NCBI GenBank assembly: GCA_002049825.1
Contig: MVCZ01000199.1
Location: forward strand, 1 to 6,487
DNA: 6,487 bases
Direction: 5' to 3'
From: Candidatus Zhuqueibacterota bacterium 4484_188
GTDB lineage: Bacteria; Calditrichota; Calditrichia; RBG-13-44-9
Position numbers and translations under genes: made by a program. The notes under the pieces were generated by a model that saw only the letters and a list, made by a program, of their open reading frames with translations, was not told the DNA's origin and ran no database searches. Of this stretch, positions 1 to 5,456 are shown one piece after another (the first letter of the stretch is position 1; the number at the start of each line of letters is the position of its first letter).

Positions 1-425
1 TGGAAATCATTATTATTTTTGTAGTATTTATTATATTTGGTTTTATTATGACTATCTTTTTTCAGTATAAATCCTACAAAAACCAAATTGAAAATCTTAC
101 CTTAGAAAATAATTCATTAAAAGAGGCTGTTAAAAATATTAAATCCTCCTATTATCTTGTTATTGATAGTTATGAAAAACGACTTGAAAATATCAACAAA
201 GGATTTGCTGTAAATAAAAAAGAATCGAATTACGAATTTATGCATCCAGATTCTCTTTATAATTTTTATCAATATACTCTTTCACAAGATGATTCGATTT
301 TATTTATTGTTTTACCAATAGAGAAAAAATCTTTTGAGAAATGGATACGTAGTAATCCGGCTACACCCTGGTTACCATACATTTCTCCGCCAAAGCCGGG
401 TGAACCCTCAGACATTTCCCCCTGA
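1..425 (+). CDS. Small single-pass membrane / coiled-coil protein, unknown function (5' end at window edge)
   Basis: I do not recognise this protein. An ATG lies at 48, but the frame is open back to base 3 and encodes a very hydrophobic stretch (EIIIIFVVFIIFGFI) that continues through the Met at 48. The window opens with 'tg' directly before that frame, so the true start is plausibly an ATG whose A lies one base outside the window; this is inferred. The protein would then be about 140 residues: a membrane helix over roughly the first 20, a basic QYKSYK junction, a probable short coiled coil (IENLTLENNSLKEAV), a mixed region rich in Lys, Ser, Tyr and Asn, and a Pro-rich tail ending PGEPSDISP. 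It is very AT-rich: 38 of the first 180 bases are G or C, against 27 of 60 in a sample of tag. It runs opposite to and converges on the CDF transporter gene. The base composition suggests an accessory or recently acquired gene. Confidence 0.6.
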   Translation, partial: EIIIIFVVFIIFGFIMTIFFQYKSYKNQIENLTLENNSLKEAVKNIKSSYYLVIDSYEKRLENINKGFAVNKKESNYEFMHPDSLYNFYQYTLSQDDSILFIVLPIEKKSFEKWIRSNPATPWLPYISPPKPGEPSDISP

Positions 426-586
426 TCGCATTATTTTTATGTTGTGAAAAATATAGAAATGGTTTCCCTTTGAATTTGTTTCTTTTAAATAAAATAGGGT
501 AACTTTTAAATCATTTCTGAAAAGTAACTTGATATTTGAATGGGGTGGGTTTTTTCTGCTTCTGAATTCTATTATTTGTGGATTGA
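426..586. other. AT-rich convergent intergenic region
   Basis: This is the 161-bp gap between the ends of the plus-strand small membrane protein gene and the minus-strand CDF gene. It is AT-rich, with a run of Ts at 551-555 after a G-rich stretch. I found no convincing GC-rich hairpin with a T tract in either direction. The perfect 12-bp palindrome gattgatcaatc (581-592) overlaps the CDF stop codon, but with no loop it is a poor terminator. Confidence 0.5.
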
Positions 587-1494
587 TCAATCTTTCATTT
601 CCTGGCACGGCTCAATATGCACCGAAACAAATGTCGCCTGCCCGAATTCTTCTTTGAGCTGATTTTCCACCTCGGTGGAAACATCGTGCGCCTCAACAAT
701 ATGATGTGTAAATCAATGGCGATATTGTTACCTATTTTGCGGGTTTTCAGATTGTGCGGATTCCGAGCGCCGGGCACCTGGTTGACCACTTCGATGATTC
801 GCTGCCGGACTTCCTCGTCTACCGATGCTTCCATTAGTTCGTTCAGGCTGTTCTTTAAAATGGAGAAGGATATCCTGATAATCAGAATACTTACCAACAC
901 CGCGGCAAGCGGATCCAGGAAACGCCAGCTTTCGCCCAAAAACATGGCACCGCTTATTCCCAGGAGGGCACCGATTGAGGACAGAGCATCGGTTCGGTGA
1001 TGCCAGGCGTTAGCAATAATTGCCTGGCTGTTTATCCGTTTACCGATTTTCAGTGTGTATTCGTAAATCGATTCTTTGGCAAGAATAGAAACCACCGCGG
1101 CAGCCAGCGATATCCAGCCGGGCTGAAAAAGGCGGTGCCCGAGGTAGAACCCGTAGATTTTATTTGCGGCGTTCCAGAAAATTCCCCCACCGACAAAGAG
1201 CAGCACAAAGCCGATAAAGGTAGTGGTCAGGGTTTCGAATTTACCATGACCGTAGTTGTGTGTTTCATCGATCGGGCGGTTTACCACATGAAAACCGAAA
1301 ATAACCACCAGGTCGGTGGCAAAATCGGAAAGCGAGTGAATGGCATCTGCCACCATCGCCGTGCTTCGCCCCAGGATTCCGGCGGCGAATTTCAGAATCG
1401 CCAGCAGGCAATTGGTGAAAAAACCAATCCAGGTTACCCGGATTGCCTGCGGAACCCGGTTTCGTTCGGATATGTTGCTCTCCTTTTCGCCCAT
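587..1494 (-). CDS. Cation diffusion facilitator (CDF) family metal transporter, frameshifted near its C-terminus
   Basis: This is an inner-membrane divalent-cation/proton antiporter of the CDF family (FieF/YiiP type), exporting Zn, Fe, Mn or a similar ion. The membrane domain spans residues about 18-210. The two intramembrane metal-site motifs are both present: HSLSD (H53, D57) in TM2 and HHRTD (H165, D169) in TM5, as is the conserved NYGHGKFETL loop (80-89). The cytoplasmic domain begins near 'NELMEASVDEEV' and reads normally to DLHI, where the open frame turns to a basic, non-homologous tail ending at 595. In another frame from base 697, VEAHDVSTEVENQL through FVSVHIEPCQEMKD restores the expected cytoplasmic domain, stopping at 587-589. 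About 19 nt seem to be missing at 697-700, judged from usual family spacing. It lies 51 nt downstream of tag and may be co-transcribed. The start ATG at 1494 has only a weak ribosome site. Family certain; metal specificity not determinable. Confidence 0.9.
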
Positions 1495-1545
1495 CTGATT
1501 TTTTTACCCGGAATTAAATATCTATTTACTTTCTGGTGCAACGGT

Positions 1546-2127
1546 TTATTTATAAAAATTCTGCGAAAGCAGCTGCCGGTAGCGAAAACAATTTACCGTA
1601 TGGTCGTTCACCATCCCCACTGCCTGCATAAATGCGTAACAAATGGTCGAGCCCACAAATTTAAATCCATGTTTCTTTAAATCTTTGCTCATTGCGTCCG
1701 AAACCGTCGTGCGGGCTGGTACCTCTTCAACTGTTTTCCAGGCATTGATGATTGGTTCACCACCGACGAATTGCCAGATGTAATTATCGAAGCTGCCAAA
1801 TTCCTTTTTCACCTGCAGAAAGCAGCGGGCGTTCCGGACGGTAGCGGCAATTTTCAGCCGGTTGCGAATGATACCCGGATCGGCTAAAAGCGCTCGAATC
1901 TTTTCCTCGCTGTAAGAGACTATCTTTTCTGCCTGAAAATTATCGAACAGCCGGCGATAGTTTTCCCGTTTCCGGAGAATGGTTTGCCAACTGAGTCCTG
2001 CCTGGGTACCTTCTAAAATTAAGTATTCAAACAGCAGCCGATCATCATGAACCGGTACTCCCCATTCACGATCATGGTACCATTGGTAAAGCGGGTCATC
2101 CGGCACCCAGGCACATCGTTCGGTCAT
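1546..2127 (-). CDS. tag: DNA-3-methyladenine glycosylase I (Tag)
   Basis: This monofunctional glycosylase excises 3-methyladenine from alkylated DNA, leaving an abasic site for base-excision repair. At 193 residues it is full length, close to E. coli Tag (187), and aligns from the first residues (MTERCAWVPDDPLYQWYHDREWGVP). The zinc ligands of the family are all present: C5 and H18 near the N-terminus, H176 and C180 near the C-terminus. The base-pocket residues E39 and W47 (E38 and W46 in E. coli) sit in LEGTQAGLSW, and GFKFVGSTICYAFMQAVGMVNDH matches the family signature closely. Its ATG overlaps the stop of the AlkD-like gene in an ATGA, so translation is probably coupled. The start is chosen for this overlap and for N-terminal alignment. 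The gene is intact, unlike its neighbours on both sides. Confidence 0.97.
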   Translation of the reverse strand: MTERCAWVPDDPLYQWYHDREWGVPVHDDRLLFEYLILEGTQAGLSWQTILRKRENYRRLFDNFQAEKIVSYSEEKIRALLADPGIIRNRLKIAATVRNARCFLQVKKEFGSFDNYIWQFVGGEPIINAWKTVEEVPARTTVSDAMSKDLKKHGFKFVGSTICYAFMQAVGMVNDHTVNCFRYRQLLSQNFYK

Positions 2128-2748
2128 TGTTTGTCTCTTGCTGTTTTAAGTTTGCTTAAAATTTTATCACTGCGTAGTTCCCGCAGTGCATCGGTGGCAA
2201 TCCAGCCCGCCGATTTGGAATCAATTTGATTTATTTGTTCAGCAGTTTTGAGGGCAGCCTGGTGTAAACTGAGATTTCGTTTACCAATCTGGCGCAATGC
2301 CCAGTTCACGGCTTTCTTCACAAAATTTCGCTCGTCCTGCGATTCCTGTTGAATGATTTTCAGAAAATCCAGGAAAGGCTGGTCTCCCGATTTTTTATCA
2401 TGAACCGCCAGGACTGCCATCAGCACAAAACCGGCTCGTTTAACGAATTCCGCTTGCGCCCGACTCCATTTCAGTGCCATCTGATGAGCAAAGGGCGTTT
2501 TACGAAACAGGTGATTACAAACCTGGTCGCAAATATCCCAGGAATTGAAATCCAGCGCCCATTGTTCCATCTGCTGTTTGTTTACCTGCCGTGGATCGTC
2601 AATAAACGCTGCCAGCAGACGCGCCTCGTGAATATTCGTCTGCCAGAGTTGTTGGGCCAGCAAATGGTTACTCCCAACCTCCCTGGCGAATTTGCGCAGT
2701 TCCGGAAGACATTTGTTTTAATTGATGAATTATTTGATCGGGTTTCAT
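2124..2748 (-). CDS. AlkD-like DNA alkylation repair protein (HEAT-repeat glycosylase family), internal deletion near the N-terminus
   Basis: This is a DNA alkylation repair enzyme of the AlkD/AlkC superfamily, made of HEAT-like helical repeats; characterised AlkD releases N3- and N7-alkylpurines. The open frame from a TTG at 2663 gives 179 residues and covers most of the family, which is usually somewhat over 200. It contains HEARLLAAFIDDP, the catalytic SWDICD (W42 and D46 in that numbering, matching W109/D113 of Bacillus cereus AlkD) and VNWALRQIGKRN (W121, matching W187). Reading further back in the same frame gives PELRKFAREVGSNHLLAQQ, typical family sequence, up to base 2705. The N-terminus, MKPDQIIDELKQMS, is in another frame from an ATG at 2748. 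One leftover base (2706) separates the two, and about 70 nt encoding the usual GMARFGI-type segment is absent. Without that segment the gene as written is probably broken. It overlaps tag by 4 nt, indicating a two-gene alkylation-repair unit. Confidence 0.88.
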
Positions 2749-2809
2749 TTCGTGCTGGAAGGTTTATTTGATGAAAAAATTATAAAACCGCCTTCGAAAA
2801 TAAATATTT

Positions 2810-3011
2810 CTAATCTTCCGAGGGGAACAGACTCTGGTCGGAGGCAAATGCGGAACTGGCGTATTTTTTTTCTTTGGTGCAGAAATTCGCAGGTTTCCAT
2901 ATCTTCACAACTGGCGCCGATGTCCAGCGTAACGGTCCCGTGATAACAGTAGTTTTCGTGGTTGTAATGACATTCTTCACAACCACACACCAAATTTTCT
3001 AAAAATTCCAT
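2810..3011 (-). CDS. Small Cys-rich DUF1540-like protein, probable one-base frameshift at an A8 run
   Basis: This is a short protein with a probable metal-binding Cys cluster. C9, C11, C14, C22, C35 and C41 plus several His fit the DUF1540 pattern (C-x2-C, a later C, an Ile/Val-rich strand, then S/T-x-C-x-F), here as VCGCEECHYNHENYCYHG and later METCEFL. The function of DUF1540 is unknown. The ATG at 3011 has a good GGAG seven bases upstream. As written, the frame runs to 2745 (88 residues), but its second half looks like translated intergenic DNA (EIFIFEGGFIIF). If the A8 run at 2864-2871 is one base shorter, the protein instead ends KYASSAFASDQSLFPSED with a stop at 2810-2812, giving 66 residues with neighbour-like GC-rich third positions. 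I favour the shorter product. The 88-residue version would end in an ATGA overlap with the AlkD-like start at 2748, which is the main argument against. Confidence 0.7.
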
Positions 3012-3033
3012 AAGTAAACTCCGCAGTATCGAG

Positions 3034-3051
3034 ACAGGTTACCAAACCTGT
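3034..3051 (-). other. Hairpin between the rhomboid and DUF1540 genes
   Basis: acaggttaccaaacctgt forms a perfect 7-bp stem with a 4-nt loop. It lies 17 nt past the rhomboid stop and 22 nt before the DUF1540 start. No T tract follows on either strand, so it is more likely an mRNA-processing or stability hairpin, or a small repeat remnant, than an intrinsic terminator. Confidence 0.4.
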
Positions 3052-3069
3052 GAACCATTGTGTCCGGGT

Positions 3070-3676
3070 TTACGGTCCCCACCGGCGGAAAAGATTTTTA
3101 AAGAAATTTTGCCCGATGCCCCAATGCCGGTATTTATACCGCAAATAAAAGAAACCGATGATCATTCCACCCAGGTGCGCCACGTGAGCAATTCCGTCGG
3201 CAGCCCGGTAGCTGGACAGAAATTCGATCAAGCCCAATCCAAGGGCGAGATATTTCATTTTGATGGGAAAAAGAAAATACAGGTAAACGTAGCGATCGGG
3301 AAAGAACAGCGCAAAAGCAGCCAGAACGCCGTAAACAGCGCCGGAGGCACCGATGGTCGGGTAGCTGGAAAAAAGGGCGATAAAAATACCCGCGCCGATA
3401 CCGGTTAGAAAATAGTATTTTAAGAATTCTTTTGTTCCCCAGGTACGTTCCAACTCGATACCTGAAAAAAATATGCCCTAGTCCGCCATGTAAAAACATG
3501 TAGGTAACCAGTTGCCATAAATACAATTTCTTGAAAACCAATTGTGGCACCAGGATAAAATATTTGTTTTCTATCAGGCTTGGTGCCAGAATTTGGACGA
3601 TAAAAACAGCAATGTTAGCCAGCAGGAGGTTTTTCACTCCCGGTGTCATCATGCCAGAACTTGATTGTCGGTACAT
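3070..3676 (-). pseudogene. Rhomboid family intramembrane serine protease, internal deletion and frameshift
   Basis: Rhomboids cleave transmembrane substrates within the membrane using a Ser-His dyad. The N-terminal part starts at the ATG at 3676, six bases after a clear AAGGA (3683-3687). It encodes TM1 (VKNLLLANIAVFIVQILAP) and the signature WQLVTYMFLHGGLGHIFF up to residue 71 at 3464. From 3462 the protein continues in another frame as GIELERTWGTKEF, through the catalytic GASGAVYG serine motif and the histidine motif HVAHLGGMIIG, to the stop after RRWGP at 3070. One surplus base (3463) separates the two parts. The family segment expected here (N-M-x-x-L-W-x-F-type, about 8 residues) is missing, including the conserved Asn of the HxxxN element that helps form the oxyanion hole. 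The loss is about 23 nt. As written, no functional protease is made. Both halves are otherwise clean, so the damage is recent or artefactual. It follows truncated proS directly. Confidence 0.9.
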
Positions 3677-3682
3677 AAGAAA

Positions 3683-3687
3683 TCCTT
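3683..3687 (-). promoter_or_regulatory. Ribosome binding site of the rhomboid gene
   Basis: AAGGA on the minus strand, six bases before the ATG at 3676, fixes the rhomboid start. It lies only a few bases after the point (about 3693) where ProRS homology stops abruptly, which marks the right side of the proS C-terminal deletion. Confidence 0.7.
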
Positions 3688-3692
3688 AAATT

Positions 3693-4863
3693 TTCCGGGT
3701 CGCCGGACCAATGCGCCTCGATAAACCCACCTTTTTCTTCCAGCACTTTCTTGAATTCATCGTAAGTTTCCACCTGGTGCGTATTTTCCTGGCGCAGTTT
3801 TAAAGCGCGTTCAAAAAGATCGCGCTGAATCTTTTCCAGAAGTTTCTCTATCGTGTTCTCCAGCGAATTAAGCGGTGTTGGGATTTTTTTCCGGGTATCC
3901 CGCCGGACTAACATTACCTGGTTGTTCTCCACATCACGGGGACCCACTTCAATCCGCAGCGGAACACCAGCCATTTCCCACTCGGCATATTTATAACCGG
4001 GTTTATACTGTTCGCGGGCATCAAGCTTCACGGCAAATCGGGTTTTAAGTTGCCGGTACACATTTTCGGCGAATTGCAACACTTTACCCCGGGTGGCTTC
4101 TTTCCAAATCGGAATCATCACCATCTGGGTTTGGGCAAGCTTCGGCGGAATGATCAATCCGTTGTCGTCGCCGTGGGTCATAATCAGAGCGCCAATCAAA
4201 CGGGTACTCACGCCCCAACTGGTAGCATAAACATATTTGAGCTCGCCGTTTTTGTCCTGGAACTTCACATCGAAAGCTTTGGCAAAATTTTGTCCCAGGT
4301 TATGGGATGTTCCTGCCTGAAGCGCTTTTCCGTCCTGCATCATCGCTTCGATGCAATAGGTATGGTCGGCGCCGGTGGGCGGTGTGTCCCTCCTGCCATA
4401 AAAATTCGGTGGTGCGCAGAAACAGACGGGTGCGCATTTCCCAGCGAACCACGTTTGCCCACTGGTTGATCAGAATGGGAAGGTCTCGGTAGGACATGAT
4501 CCACTTTTTGTACATGCTCCAGATAATGGTTTCCGAAGTAGGACGGATATAGAGCGATTCCTCCAATTCCTGACCGCCGCCGTGGGTAACCACGGCACAC
4601 TCGGGAGCAAATCCTTCCACGTGCTCGGCTTCCTTCTTCATGAAACTTTCCGGGATGAACAGCGGAAAATAGGCGTTCACGTGCCCGGATTCTTTAAACA
4701 TCCTGTCCAGTTCCTGCTGCATCCGTTCCCAGATGGCATAGCCGTTCGGACGAATTACCATACAACCTTTTACCGGTGAATAATCCGCTAATTTTCCTTG
4801 AATGATGACATCGGTGTACCAGCGGTTGTAGTCTTCCGTACGCGGGGTAATTCGTTCTGCCAT
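3693..4863 (-). pseudogene. proS: Prolyl-tRNA synthetase (archaeal/eukaryote-like ProS type), internal deletion and lost C-terminus
   Basis: ProRS, a class II cytosolic synthetase, charges tRNA-Pro with proline. The N-terminal part starts at the ATG at 4863 behind an AAGGAG. It aligns from ITPRTEDYNRWYTDVI through KGCMVIRPNGYAIWE, the motif 1 region, RPTSETIIWSMYKKWI and motif 2 (RWEMRTRLFLRTTEFLWQEGHTAH) to H163 at 4375. After one stray base (4374) the protein resumes in another frame from 4373: GADHTYCIEAMMQDGKALQ, then GTSHNLGQNFAKAFDVKF, the motif 3 region and the anticodon-binding domain. Compared with Thermus-type ProRS, about 41 residues (roughly 122 nt) are absent between HTAH and GAD. 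At the other end homology stops at IEAHWSGDPE (about 3693), at the entrance of the C-terminal zinc-like domain. The rest, its stop and the intergenic spacer are gone, and the frame runs into the rhomboid gene to 3615. ProRS is essential, so such damage is suspect unless a second copy exists. Confidence 0.93.
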
Positions 4864-4871
4864 GAAAATTG

Positions 4872-4877
4872 CTCCTT
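4872..4877 (-). promoter_or_regulatory. Ribosome binding site of proS
   Basis: AAGGAG on the minus strand sits eight bases before the ATG at 4863 and supports that start codon, which also matches the usual family N-terminus. Confidence 0.75.
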
Positions 4878-4900
4878 TGTTCTGTTACTGCCCGTTGTTG

Positions 4901-4930
4901 CTAATAAAGTGAAATCTTTTTATTTGTCAA
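4901..4930 (-). promoter_or_regulatory. Sigma-70-like promoter for proS and the downstream genes
   Basis: On the minus strand a perfect -35 TTGACA (4925-4930) is followed after 18 bases by TATTAG (4901-4906), which matches 4 of 6 positions of TATAAT. The 37 bases to the proS ATG give a short leader. The -10 assignment is the weaker part. Confidence 0.55.
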
Positions 4931-4963
4931 GAAAAAAATAAATAAACCGTTCGGCACCGACGG
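4931..4963 (-). terminator. Putative intrinsic terminator upstream of the proS promoter
   Basis: On the minus strand ccgtcggtgccgaacgg (4963-4947) folds as a 4-bp plus 2-bp stem with one bulged A and a 4-nt loop. It is followed at once by a T-rich tract (tttatttatttttttc). It ends right at the proS -35 box, so it would insulate proS from transcription arriving from the Nudix side. No intact gene now ends just before it, which raises the question of what it once terminated. Confidence 0.45.
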
Positions 4964-5152
4964 TGATATTTAAATATAAGTTATAAAAAAACAAATGGTT
5001 CTTTTCAAATTACCATTTTTGAGTGGAGAATATACGCTGAGGGTATATGGAAATCAAATAAAATTATGATAATTAGATAACACCTCAATCACGGGTGGTC
5101 CAGTAATTGCGATCCCGGCTTGCCGTGAAAAACAATCTTCTTATAAACAAGT

Positions 5153-5210
5153 AGATTGCTTCGTCGTTTCACTCCTCGCCTGTCTGCCGGCGGTGTCAGG
5201 CAGGCAATGA
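5153..5210. repeat. Dispersed REP-like repeat (agattgcttcgtcg type) with a second hairpin element nested in it
   Basis: The left part (5153-5178) begins agattgcttcgtcg and ends cactcctcg; the right end is caatga (5205-5210). From general knowledge, a palindromic intergenic repeat of the form attgcttcgtcg...ctcctcgcaatga is common in many bacterial genomes, its attgc and gcaat ends forming an inverted repeat. Here 26 bp (5179-5204) separate the two parts. A second copy of the first 16 bases occurs at 6470-6485, which confirms repetition inside this window. Confidence 0.75.
5179..5204. repeat. Nested inverted repeat (cctgtctg...caggcagg)
   Basis: cctgtctg (5179-5186) and caggcagg (5197-5204) form an 8-bp stem with one G-T wobble around a GC-rich 10-nt loop (ccggcggtgt). 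The element sits exactly between the ctcg and caatga parts of the surrounding repeat. This suggests that one repeat type was inserted into another, or that this is a composite variant of the family. Confidence 0.6.
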
Positions 5211-5456
5211 AAAAATACTTGCTTTCCCATCCGACTGTAAGGTATTACATAATTGAGTGAGAGTAATTTTCCCAAAGTAGTCAACGCAATTTTGATTGTT
5301 TGACAAATAGACGGAGTAATTTCCCGGACAACAGTTTTAGGTCAAAGAAACCGCTTCGTTAATTTCTGTACCGATCATAGTATGCGTTTTCACTGCGTTG
5401 ATTTATGGGTACTAAATTTCCCTTCCTGAAATACGTTTTTGCCAGAGGGTGGATGT

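Larger units (their letters stand above)
4864..5456. other. 593-bp region without an intact gene
   Basis: Between the proS start and the Nudix stop I find no complete gene on either strand. The region holds the proS ribosome site and promoter, a putative terminator, a 12-bp palindrome (atatttaaatat, 4966-4977), and a composite dispersed repeat (5153-5210). It also holds a pair of near-identical direct repeats, gagtaattttccc (5261-5273) and gagtaatttccc (5314-5325), and a 13-codon minus-strand reading frame at 5378-5337. Composition shifts from strongly AT-rich (about 4920-5090) to mixed. Confidence 0.6.

Noticed and set aside
617..1680. Plus-strand open frames of 127 and 227 codons opposite the CDF gene and tag
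   Set aside because: They are antisense to strongly conserved proteins, have no recognisable domain, and show the His/Pro/Arg-rich composition typical of reverse-strand reading.
2349..2943. Plus-strand open frames opposite the AlkD-like and DUF1540 genes
   Set aside because: Antisense to real genes, with no ribosome sites or family features.
587..4374. Programmed ribosomal frameshifting as the explanation for the split genes
   Set aside because: Conserved residues are physically missing at each junction and no slippery site is present, except possibly the A8 run in the DUF1540 gene. Frameshifting could not restore the full proteins.
4307..4600. Short open frames on both strands around the proS deletion junction
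   Set aside because: They are alternative frames of the conserved ProRS coding sequence; the ProRS reading explains all of it.
4966..4977. Perfect palindrome atatttaaatat upstream of proS
   Set aside because: A pure A/T palindrome of this length is expected by chance in such AT-rich DNA, and it lies upstream of the promoter with no regulator nearby.
4980..5150. Possible tRNA or small structured RNA
   Set aside because: I could not form a cloverleaf, find a T-loop GTTCRANNC, or see any extended GC-rich stem in this AT-rich stretch.
5261..5325. Direct repeat gagtaattttccc / gagtaatttccc as a possible operator or CRISPR-like unit
   Set aside because: There are only two copies, one with an indel, and no third copy or linked regulator or cas gene, so it is too little to call.
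5210..5340. A minus-strand stretch open for about 65 codons (contains CQTIKIALTTLGKLL)
   Set aside because: It has no start codon or ribosome site, follows a stop directly, and runs into the dispersed repeat, so it is most likely a chance open frame.
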